A DNA stretch of 64,000 bases from RFSX01 sp964495785 (GTDB lineage Bacteria > Bacteroidota > Bacteroidia > Chitinophagales > Saprospiraceae): the NCBI GenBank assembly GCA_964495785.1, contig CAZBXL010000004.1, forward strand, positions 1-64,000, read 5' to 3'. A model generated the notes under the pieces. It worked only from the letters and a program-made list of their open reading frames with translations. It was not told the origin of the DNA and made no database searches. How positions within the stretch are numbered: position 1 is the stretch's first letter; every line of letters begins with the position of its first letter. Of this stretch, positions 56,136 through 64,000 are shown piece after piece. Position numbers and translations under genes: made by a program.

Positions 56136-59114
56136 ATGAAAAAACTATCAAAGTTTTGCTTTTTAGCAGTATGTATGTGCCTATGTAGTTTTGCGATGAA
56201 TGCGCAAAGAACTATCAGTGGTACGATATACGACTCATCCAACAATGATGCTCTCATCGGAGCCAATGTTCTCGTTCAAGGAACTACAATAGGAACAATT
56301 ACAGACATTGACGGATCTTTTTCACTTAACGTGCCTGCTGGTAATGACAAGTTAGTTGTGTCATTTACAGGTTATGATGATCAAGTAATTATGCTTGGAG
56401 AATCATCGAATTATACGATCAATCTATCTCAAGGAAAACTCCTTGACGAAATCGTTGTCGTAGGTTATGGTACTCAATCAGAAAAAGAAATTACATCTGC
56501 AGTTACTAAGGTAGATGCGGAAGACTTCAACCAGGGTGCCATCACAGATCCTGCACAACTCCTACAAGGAAAGGTTGCCGGACTTCAGGTCAACAATAGA
56601 GGCGGAGACCCTAATGGTAACAGCACAATAAGATTAAGAGGAATCTCAACTGTAGGTTCTAATGTGGAACCGCTTGTTGTTGTAGATGGAATCATCGGAG
56701 CATCGTTAGATAACGTAGATCCTAATGATATCGAAAGCATAAGTGTCCTTAAGGATGGTTCTGCTGCTGCAATATACGGCAGTAGAGGTTCAAGTGGAGT
56801 TATTTTAGTAACTACTAAATCAGGTAACTCTAATGAGAATTTTCAGATAAGTTATAATGGTCAATTATCAACTTCTTCTGCAATAAGTGGTGTTCCAGTT
56901 ATGACTGCAGAAGAATTTGTTGCCGCAGGAGGTACTGACTTAGGAAGCAATACAGATTGGTTAGACGAGGTTACAAGATCTGGTTTCTCTAATCTTCACG
57001 GTATTTCTGCTTCAGGTGGTGTAGACAACTCAACATTTAGAATATCAGCTAACTTTAGAGATGTTAATGGTATCCTTAGAAATTCTGGCTTTGATCAGTT
57101 TAATACAAGGGTAAATCTTTCTACAAGAGCACTTAATGATAAGCTTAAAATAGATTTCAATTCTTCATTTACAAATAGAAATCAGCAAAATGGATTTGTA
57201 GAAGCATTAAGATATGCAGTACTTTATAATCCAACAGCACCTGTTTTAGGTGAGAATGCACCTTTTGCTTTTAACTCAGACCAGTTCGGTGGATTCTTCG
57301 AGACTTTAGGATTATTCGATAGTTTCAATCCAGTATCACTCATAGAGCAAAACAGAAATGACGGTACAAGAAGAGAATTCAATTATGGAGCTACCGCAAC
57401 TTACAGCTTTACTGATAACCTGTCCGGTACATTCAGAGTAGCACAACAAAAAACTGATTTTTCAAATATCTCTTATTACCCAACTACATCTTTGTTTAGA
57501 GGTAATGCAACGAGTCCAATAAGAAAAGGTCTTGCAGAATTCTATCAGCAAGATGTGACTTTCAATCTTTATGAAGGTTATATGACTTACACGACTGGTT
57601 TTGGATCATCTGCTTTAACGTTAACCGGAGGTTACTCATATCAAGAAGATACTTTTGACGAGAACTTCTTCAGCTTAGGAGATTTTCCTGATAACTCATT
57701 AGACTTCAGTAATCTTATACAGACTTCTCAAGATTTACAAGCAGCTGGTTTTATAGGTGCAAGTAGTGGAGCGTCACCAACAAATAAAATTATCGCATTT
57801 TTTGGTAGAGCTAATCTGACTCTTAATGACAACATATTCTTCAATGCTTCATTAAGAAGAGAAGGCTCTTCTAAATTAGGTACTGAAGAGAAGTGGGGTC
57901 TTTTCCCTTCATTAAGTGCTGGAATTGACATAAGCGATTACATGGGCTTAGATAACGTAGACTTATTCAAAGTAAGATTAGGTTACGGTGTTACTGGAGC
58001 ATTACCTCAACAAAGTGGATTATCTCAGCCTATAAGAGCCGTAGTTAATGGAGCTGATGGTTCTGTAACTACAGATTTAATCAGAGCTGGTAACGATAGC
58101 TTAAGATGGGAACGTAAGAGTGAAATTAACTTTGGTGTTGAATTTCAGTCAGGAAGATTCTCTTCTACTTTAGATTTATATACAAGAGATATCAGCGATT
58201 TCATACTTGAAAGAACTGTAGATCCAGCGGTATTCGTAGTGAATAGAAGATTTGAAAACGTAGGTGAGTTGAATACAAGAGGAGTAGAATTAGCATTGAA
58301 TTATGATGTAGTTCAAGGAAGTGACTTTAATTATACTACAGGTGTAATACTATCTACTTATAGAACGAAGTTGAATGAATATGTATTAGATGCAGAAACA
58401 AGAGCCAACTTAGGAGCACCAGGACAAAATGGTACCAATATGATTCTCGTTAGAGAAGGAGAAGAAATTGGTAATATTTGGGGACCAGTATTTGAAAGTG
58501 TAGCCGAAGATGGCAGTCCGGTTTTTTCTGATCTAAATAATGATGGGATGTTATTAACTGACCAAGCATTAGCATTAGACTCATTAGTGGACTTTGCAGT
58601 GTTAGGTAATGGTATACCAGATCTTACTTTTGGATGGACGAACCAGATCAGCTTCAAAGGATGGAATATAAATGCATTCTTTAGAGGAGCTATTGGCCAT
58701 AGCCTTGTTAATACATTCAGAGCATTTTATGAGCCACAACTATCTACTCAATCATCTTATAATTTTGTAAATACAGATCTCGCTGTAGACGGATTAACGT
58801 CTGCAAGATTCAGCTCACTATATGTTGAAAAAGCAGATTTTATCAGATTAGACAACCTTACCATCTCTAGAAGCGTTAATATACCAGGGAACTCCATTAG
58901 AAATGCTACAGTATCTCTAAACCTTCAGAATCCATTTGTGATTACGAGTTATACTGGTACTGATCCTGAGCCATCTTTGGTTGATTCAGGAGCTGCAGAT
59001 AACGGTAATAGAGATTTTATTAATGTCTCAGATGTATTGTCGCCAGGTATCGAAAGAAGAAATTCTTATTTCGCTTCAAGGTCAGTAACTCTTGGGATCA
59101 ATCTTAATTTTTAA
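56136..59114 (+). CDS. SusC/RagA-type TonB-linked outer membrane transporter
   Basis: A 992 aa receptor for uptake of oligosaccharides. Signal peptide about 1-24 (ending MNAQ); carboxypeptidase-like domain (about 26-105; TISGTIYDSSNNDALIGANV); the SusC signature LDEIVVVGYGTQ (about 107-118); plug domain with VDGIIGASLDNVDPNDIES and YGSRGSSGVILVTTK; then a barrel ending in LGINLNF. It forms a lid-and-bucket pair with the SusD protein 12 bases downstream. Context suggests an alpha-glucobiose or maltooligosaccharide ligand. Confidence 0.95.
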   Translation: MKKLSKFCFLAVCMCLCSFAMNAQRTISGTIYDSSNNDALIGANVLVQGTTIGTITDIDGSFSLNVPAGNDKLVVSFTGYDDQVIMLGESSNYTINLSQGKLLDEIVVVGYGTQSEKEITSAVTKVDAEDFNQGAITDPAQLLQGKVAGLQVNNRGGDPNGNSTIRLRGISTVGSNVEPLVVVDGIIGASLDNVDPNDIESISVLKDGSAAAIYGSRGSSGVILVTTKSGNSNENFQISYNGQLSTSSAISGVPVMTAEEFVAAGGTDLGSNTDWLDEVTRSGFSNLHGISASGGVDNSTFRISANFRDVNGILRNSGFDQFNTRVNLSTRALNDKLKIDFNSSFTNRNQQNGFVEALRYAVLYNPTAPVLGENAPFAFNSDQFGGFFETLGLFDSFNPVSLIEQNRNDGTRREFNYGATATYSFTDNLSGTFRVAQQKTDFSNISYYPTTSLFRGNATSPIRKGLAEFYQQDVTFNLYEGYMTYTTGFGSSALTLTGGYSYQEDTFDENFFSLGDFPDNSLDFSNLIQTSQDLQAAGFIGASSGASPTNKIIAFFGRANLTLNDNIFFNASLRREGSSKLGTEEKWGLFPSLSAGIDISDYMGLDNVDLFKVRLGYGVTGALPQQSGLSQPIRAVVNGADGSVTTDLIRAGNDSLRWERKSEINFGVEFQSGRFSSTLDLYTRDISDFILERTVDPAVFVVNRRFENVGELNTRGVELALNYDVVQGSDFNYTTGVILSTYRTKLNEYVLDAETRANLGAPGQNGTNMILVREGEEIGNIWGPVFESVAEDGSPVFSDLNNDGMLLTDQALALDSLVDFAVLGNGIPDLTFGWTNQISFKGWNINAFFRGAIGHSLVNTFRAFYEPQLSTQSSYNFVNTDLAVDGLTSARFSSLYVEKADFIRLDNLTISRSVNIPGNSIRNATVSLNLQNPFVITSYTGTDPEPSLVDSGAADNGNRDFINVSDVLSPGIERRNSYFASRSVTLGINLNF

Positions 59115-59126
59115 AATATTTAAATT

Positions 59127-60737
59127 ATGGATAAATTATCAAAAATTTTATTCGCATTAGTTATTCTAATTGTTCCATTCTCATGTACTGATCTTGAGGA
59201 GGATTTAAGAGGTAATGTTGTAGACGACATTAGTATACCAGGTATTGATACTGGTAGTGATGGAGAAAACTCTGGTCCACTTACAGCAGCATATGCAGAA
59301 TTAAGGAACGCTGGAACAGCTAATCACGGTGGTTATTACTCAGTACAAGAGTTACCTTCAGATGAGATGGTAATCTGTGCTAAAGGTGGTGACTGGTTCG
59401 ATGGTGGTATTCTTATACAATTACACCAACACACTTACGGATCTACACATGATTTCGTTAATGGAACTTGGGTGCAGACTTATAATGCCATAGGTTCAGC
59501 TAATGCAGCTGTCGCTAATCCGGCATTAGACGCAAGTCAGATTGCTCAAGCTAGAGTTTTAAGAGCATACTTTCACTGGAGATTACTTGACTTATATGGA
59601 AATGTCAAAATCATTACAGGAGAAGGAGCTGATGCACCTCAATCTTCAAGAGCTGAGGTTTTTGAATTCGTAGAAAGTGAGTACTTAGATGTATTAGGCA
59701 TTTCTTCTTTGACTGCAGGCGCTGACTTGTCAAGTAGTCCTTTATCAACTGATCCTAACACATTTGAAATTAATCAATTTGCTGTCTTAGGACTTTTATC
59801 TAAGTTGTATCTTAATGCAGAAGTATATACAGGTACACCGAGATACGAAGAAGCAGCTATCGCGGCTTCTATCATAATAGATAGCGGTGTATATTCACTA
59901 TGTGGAGATGGCTGTATGGTAGTTAACCAAGGTAAAAGACCATCAGTAGACTCAGATCCAGATATGTTAGAAGGTTACCCTGCTGTATTTGCTCCTAATA
60001 ATGATGCTAACCCAGAACATATATGGGTAGTGAATTATGATGAAGTAACAGGTGGTAACATGAATTTCTCACAAATGAATCTGCACTACTCAAGTCAATT
60101 CTCTTACAACTTACAAAGCCAACCATGGAATGGTTATGCAACTCTTGAAGAATTCTATAACTCTTACGAGGATGGTGATGCGAGAAAAACAGCTAACTTC
60201 TTAGTAGGAGAACAAGTAGACTTTGGTGGTTCTGCAATATTAGATTTTGCATCAGATGACGGAAACTTAGTTCTTAACTACACTCCGTTTATCAATGAAT
60301 TGCAGCCAAATTCTATAAGAGAAGCAGGCGCAAGACCAGCTAAATTTAGCTTCAAGCAATTAGGTAGAAATGATATGAATAATAATTACCCAATCGTAAG
60401 ATTAGGTGATGTATATCTCATGAGAGGTGAGGCTATGGCTCGTATGAGCGGTAACTGGAATGCTGCATTGCCAGATGTAAATCTGATAAGAGCAAGAGCA
60501 AAAGTATCTGAACTTACTTCTCTTGATGCTGATATATTCTTAGCAGAAAGAGGTAGAGAGATGTTCCAAGAGGCTACGAGAAGAACTGACCAAATCAGAT
60601 TTGGAGTATATAATGATACATGGTGGGAAAAGCCAGTATCTCAAGATTTTGTAAATATATACCCTATTCCGTTTGATCAATTACAAGCGACGAGTGGAGG
60701 AGCTTTTCCTTTAACTCAGAATCCAGGCTATAATTAA
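59127..60737 (+). CDS. SusD/RagB-type glycan-binding lipoprotein
   Basis: A 536 aa surface lipoprotein pairing with SusC. The lipobox is VPFSCTD (Cys 20). The TPR-like SusD helices are visible: ARVLRAYFHWRLLDLYGNVKI (in part), NQFAVLGLLSKLYLNAEVY, and near the C-terminus VRLGDVYLMRGEAMAR, with LIRARA and ERGREMFQE following. The final segment ends LTQNPGYN, as usual for the family. Confidence 0.94.
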   Translation: MDKLSKILFALVILIVPFSCTDLEEDLRGNVVDDISIPGIDTGSDGENSGPLTAAYAELRNAGTANHGGYYSVQELPSDEMVICAKGGDWFDGGILIQLHQHTYGSTHDFVNGTWVQTYNAIGSANAAVANPALDASQIAQARVLRAYFHWRLLDLYGNVKIITGEGADAPQSSRAEVFEFVESEYLDVLGISSLTAGADLSSSPLSTDPNTFEINQFAVLGLLSKLYLNAEVYTGTPRYEEAAIAASIIIDSGVYSLCGDGCMVVNQGKRPSVDSDPDMLEGYPAVFAPNNDANPEHIWVVNYDEVTGGNMNFSQMNLHYSSQFSYNLQSQPWNGYATLEEFYNSYEDGDARKTANFLVGEQVDFGGSAILDFASDDGNLVLNYTPFINELQPNSIREAGARPAKFSFKQLGRNDMNNNYPIVRLGDVYLMRGEAMARMSGNWNAALPDVNLIRARAKVSELTSLDADIFLAERGREMFQEATRRTDQIRFGVYNDTWWEKPVSQDFVNIYPIPFDQLQATSGGAFPLTQNPGYN

Positions 60738-60757
60738 TATAAGATTTATTATAATTG

Positions 60758-60795
60758 AGGGTTGCTTTCTACTAAGAGAGCAACCCTTTTTTTTT
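60758..60795 (+). terminator. Intrinsic terminator after susD
   Basis: A nine-base stem AGGGTTGCT (60758-60766) and AGCAACCCT (60779-60787) with a 12-base loop is followed by a run of nine T. It is one of the two clearest terminators in the window. It should reduce read-through from susCD into the FG-GAP gene. Confidence 0.88.
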
Positions 60796-60813
60796 GAATA
60801 GTGTGGATTAAAA

Positions 60814-63800
60814 ATGACTTCAAAACATTTAATATTCTTATATCTTTTATCGCTCATGACATTCAGTACTTCTTGTAATGATGAGGATAAAGATAGCATG
60901 CCTCCCCTATTCACCCTCAGTGATGATACTGGAATCGATTTCAATAATCAATTAGAGTATACAACAGAACTTAACCCCTACACCTATAGAAACTTTTACA
61001 ACGGTGCCGGAGTCGCCGTCGGAGACATTAACAATGATGGATTAGATGATATCTACTTCACAGGCAATCAAGTCGACAATCAATTGTATATAAATGAGGG
61101 CAATCTGAAGTTCAGAGATATTACCCAGACTGCAGGTGTCTCTTGTCCTAACATCTGGTCATCAGGAGCAGTTTTCGTTGATATTAATGCCGATGGTCTA
61201 TTAGACATATATGTCTGTAAGGCAGGCCCTCCCAACGGCGACAATCGTCATAATGAGTTATTTATCAATAATGGTGATCTTACCTTTACAGAGTCTTCAG
61301 CGGCATACGGTCTTGATATTACCGGCTTAGGCATACAGTCTGCGTTTTTTGACTATGACAGAGATGGAGATCTTGATTGTTATCTACTTAATAATTCGAT
61401 TAAAGCAATAGGTGGCTTTGACCTAATCAAAGACAAGAGGAATGAGCATAGCCCATCTGGTAATAAATTGCTAAGAAATGATAATGGAAGATTTAATGAT
61501 GTTACAAAAGAATCAGGAATCTACTCAAGCGAAATCGGTTTTGGATTGGGAATTACAATTAGTGATTTCAATGTAGATGGATGGCCGGACGTCTACATAT
61601 CAAATGATTTTTTTGAGAAGGACTACCTCTACATTAATCAAAAAAATGGAAGATTCATTGAATCTGGAGAAGAGTTCTTTCAGTGTTTCTCTTTGGGTTC
61701 TATGGGAGCTGATGCTGCAGATCTTAATAATGATTTACTCCCAGATCTCATGGTCACTGAAATGTTTCCATCTACTACAGAAAGAAAAAAAACAAAAGCA
61801 GTATACGATAGCTGGAACAAATATCATAGATCGGTCAAGGCCGGGTATTACCATCAGGTACCAAGAAATACATTACAGTACAATGTAGACGGTGATCAAT
61901 TCTTAGAGATAGGAAGATATGCTGGAGTAGAAGATACGGACTGGAGCTGGTCATGCTTGATACAAGATTATGATAACGATGGGTATAAAGATATATTCAT
62001 CAGTAATGGCATCTACAAAGATTTACTGGATAGGGATTATTTAGATTTTGCTGGTAATGAAGCTGCTACACAACTCATACGAAAATATAAAGAGGAAGGA
62101 ATAAAACAACTCATAGATTCAATGACTTCTGAGGCCATTCCTAATAGGATGTTCTCTCACAAGGGAGACTTCAATTACAAAGATGTAAATAAAGAATGGG
62201 GTTTTGAGAAACCAAGCTTCAGCAATGGCTCAGCTTATTCTGATTTAGATAATGATGGTGATCTTGATATCATCATTAACAACGTCAATGAAAATGCTTC
62301 GATTTATATAAACCATGAGAACGAACTAACAAATAATAATTTTATCGACTTTTCTGTAAAAGGTAAAGGAAAAAATACTTTCGGCATAGCAACTAAGATT
62401 ATTGTTTACTCTTGCGACCATACATATATGAGTGAGTTGTTTCCTTCAAGAGGTTTTCAATCTTCCGTAAGTTATAAGTTGCACATTGGACTTGGCACAT
62501 GCAGTGAGATCGATAGTGTGAGCATACAATTTTCAGACGGCACAGATATTATACTTAGCTCTCCTACAATTAATGAACTGAACTTAATAGATCAAGTCAA
62601 TAATAAGTCCGAACAGGCTATCAAGAATACACAACAAGTAACATTATCAATTGTAGATAGTATAGACTACAAACACAAGCAACCCTACTTCAATCAATTT
62701 AACAGAGAGCCTCTAATGTATAAGATGAATACTGAAAAGGGACCTATCATAATATCTGGTGACGTCGATAATGATGGAGATACTGATTTGTTTATAGGCG
62801 GAGCTAAGAATCAATCTTCTGCACTATACATCAATGAAAAAGAACAATATATTAAACTTGAAAAAGACTTCAGAAGTGATGCTAAATCTGAAGTTACAGA
62901 TGCACAGTTTTTTGATTCTGATAACGATGGAGATCTCGACTTATATGTCGCTCACGGTGGTACGGCTTTCTCTAAATATGCTCCTGAGTTAAATGATTGT
63001 ATATACATCAATGATGGGAATGGACACTTCGAAAAGGCGAAGAATGGCATCCAATTCGATAAGCCTTACTCGACTTCTACTGTAAGTATTATCGATTATA
63101 ATGGAGATGGGCTTCAAGATATCTTCATCGGAGTAGATAACAGTAACTTAAGCTATGGGACCTTGGGTTCTGCATATATCTACCAAAACATGAGTGACAA
63201 TGTATATGATAAAGTAGAACTCACCGGTCTCCAAAACATAGGAATAATAACTGACAGCGCCGTGACTGATATAAATAATGATGGACAACAAGATATTGTC
63301 GCTGTAGGAGAATGGATGCGTCCTTTAATTTTGATAAATCGCGATGAGGAATTAGTCATTTCAGAAACCGATTATGGATTTAATAAATTAAGTGGACTAT
63401 GGAATAACATAGCTATAGAAGACATAAACAATGATGGTCAAGATGATATATTCATAGGTAATATAGGTCAGAATACATCTATTACAGAAAACAACAGACT
63501 ATACATAGGAGACTTTGACAATAACGGCTCTACAGAACAAATACTATGTGAGGTGATAGATGATAAAGTCTATCCTGTAGTGGACTTTGATCTTTTGAGG
63601 TCGCAAGTCCCTGCTGTCAAGAAAAAGGTCACCCAACATAAAAGATATGCTCAGTCTGATTTGAAAACTCTATTTGGACAAGAGACTATGGATAAAGCTA
63701 CTTATCTAAATATAGATATCACAGAATCAATTCTATACCTATCATCTAATGATGGCTTTGAGAAAGCTAAACTCCCACAACAAGTACAATATTCTTCTAC

Positions 63801-64000
63801 TCATACTGCTTTATTGACTGATGTAGACAATGATGGAACCAAGGATATAATATTAGGTGGTAATCATTATCTGGTGCTTCCTCAATATGGGAGAGCTGAT
63901 GCTTCTACAGGATGGCTTTTACTTGGGTCTGATGATGACAATAATTACAAAATTAAGAACATCAGTCCCCTATCTATTAAAGGAGAAATGAGGGATATTG
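60814..64000 (+). CDS. FG-GAP/VCBS-repeat lipoprotein with ASPIC/UnbV domain (partial, runs off the end)
   Basis: An open frame of more than 1062 codons without a stop, continuing beyond the window. The signal ends FSTSCND (lipobox Cys 21). Many calcium-binding FG-GAP repeats are visible, such as GDINNDGLDDIYFTGN, DYDNDGYKDIFIS, DLDNDGDLDIIINN and GDVDNDGDTDLFIGG. An ASPIC/UnbV-like segment (YKLHIGLG and SVSIQFSDGT) lies at about residues 552-578, between two repeat blocks. Such surface lipoproteins commonly accompany SusCD pairs; a binding or structural role is likely. The start ATG lies 18 bases after the terminator. Confidence 0.9.
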   Translation, partial: MTSKHLIFLYLLSLMTFSTSCNDEDKDSMPPLFTLSDDTGIDFNNQLEYTTELNPYTYRNFYNGAGVAVGDINNDGLDDIYFTGNQVDNQLYINEGNLKFRDITQTAGVSCPNIWSSGAVFVDINADGLLDIYVCKAGPPNGDNRHNELFINNGDLTFTESSAAYGLDITGLGIQSAFFDYDRDGDLDCYLLNNSIKAIGGFDLIKDKRNEHSPSGNKLLRNDNGRFNDVTKESGIYSSEIGFGLGITISDFNVDGWPDVYISNDFFEKDYLYINQKNGRFIESGEEFFQCFSLGSMGADAADLNNDLLPDLMVTEMFPSTTERKKTKAVYDSWNKYHRSVKAGYYHQVPRNTLQYNVDGDQFLEIGRYAGVEDTDWSWSCLIQDYDNDGYKDIFISNGIYKDLLDRDYLDFAGNEAATQLIRKYKEEGIKQLIDSMTSEAIPNRMFSHKGDFNYKDVNKEWGFEKPSFSNGSAYSDLDNDGDLDIIINNVNENASIYINHENELTNNNFIDFSVKGKGKNTFGIATKIIVYSCDHTYMSELFPSRGFQSSVSYKLHIGLGTCSEIDSVSIQFSDGTDIILSSPTINELNLIDQVNNKSEQAIKNTQQVTLSIVDSIDYKHKQPYFNQFNREPLMYKMNTEKGPIIISGDVDNDGDTDLFIGGAKNQSSALYINEKEQYIKLEKDFRSDAKSEVTDAQFFDSDNDGDLDLYVAHGGTAFSKYAPELNDCIYINDGNGHFEKAKNGIQFDKPYSTSTVSIIDYNGDGLQDIFIGVDNSNLSYGTLGSAYIYQNMSDNVYDKVELTGLQNIGIITDSAVTDINNDGQQDIVAVGEWMRPLILINRDEELVISETDYGFNKLSGLWNNIAIEDINNDGQDDIFIGNIGQNTSITENNRLYIGDFDNNGSTEQILCEVIDDKVYPVVDFDLLRSQVPAVKKKVTQHKRYAQSDLKTLFGQETMDKATYLNIDITESILYLSSNDGFEKAKLPQQVQYSSTHTALLTDVDNDGTKDIILGGNHYLVLPQYGRADASTGWLLLGSDDDNNYKIKNISPLSIKGEMRDI

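Noticed and set aside
61577..61888. A 103-codon plus-strand frame inside the final gene.
   Set aside because: It lies out of frame in the FG-GAP lipoprotein, which has uninterrupted repeats in its own frame.
1..64000. Search for tRNA, rRNA, CRISPR arrays, transposases, phage genes and toxin-antitoxin or defence systems.
   Set aside because: None recognised by eye; a tRNA or small RNA scan with a covariance-model tool could still find a short gene.

Overview
The window looks like a draft scaffold from a low-GC member of the Bacteroidota. Evidence: SusC/SusD proteins, type 9 secretion sorting domains of both kinds (type A and gliding-motility type B), a GWxTD protein, DUF4199 and START-like proteins, a short primary sigma factor without region 1.1, lipoprotein signals without Lol-avoidance Asp, and several start-proximal TAnnTTTG promoter elements. 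A Saprospiria-like lineage is a guess. Two runs of exactly 100 N (24895-24994, 29584-29683) are scaffold gaps, so gene order across them is not proven. I see no rRNA, tRNA, insertion sequence, prophage or CRISPR array.

Region 1 (1-3500) starts with the end of an epimerase-like gene. It continues with myo-inositol-phosphate synthase, a PgpA-type phosphatase and a GtrA protein in one tight operon, with a flippase-like membrane protein convergent to it; this resembles the inositol-lipid loci of Bacteroidetes. Region 2 (3500-24900) is mostly core: a TPR lipoprotein, NdpA, a TerB-like protein, a TonB-dependent receptor, a four-gene operon headed by an AlkB-type alkane monooxygenase (with a lipocalin-like lipoprotein, a GWxTD protein and a nitrilase-family amidase), ribosomal protein L19, a large PKD/T9SS protein, TsaC, an S41 protease, an Lrp regulator, the primary sigma factor, DoxX, a secreted TIM-barrel-like protein, GlpX and an acyltransferase.

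Region 3 (25200-39100) holds a DUF4199 protein, PurL, feoAB with palindromes upstream, fdhD plus an FdhF/YdeP-type molybdoenzyme, a PhnA-like zinc-ribbon protein, lipoproteins and a GT39-like membrane glycosyltransferase.

Region 4 (39100-64000) is a polysaccharide-utilisation-type locus for small alpha-glucosides. A three-gene minus operon (GH65 phosphorylase, GH13 lipoprotein, SLC45-like transporter) and a seven-gene minus operon (periplasmic GH65 hydrolase, MFS transporter, GH37 trehalase, aldo/keto reductase, GH13 alpha-glucosidase, vanadium-haloperoxidase-like lipoprotein, sodium/solute symporter) face a plus operon of susC and susD, followed after a strong terminator by a large FG-GAP lipoprotein that runs off the end. 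The likely logic is uptake of trehalose-, kojibiose- or maltose-type sugars through SusCD, cleavage in the periplasm by GH65/GH13 enzymes, import by MFS/SSS carriers, and cytoplasmic cleavage by GH37, GH13 and the GH65 phosphorylase. No local regulator and no beta-phosphoglucomutase are in the window. Inverted repeats upstream of susC are the best candidates for its control sites.
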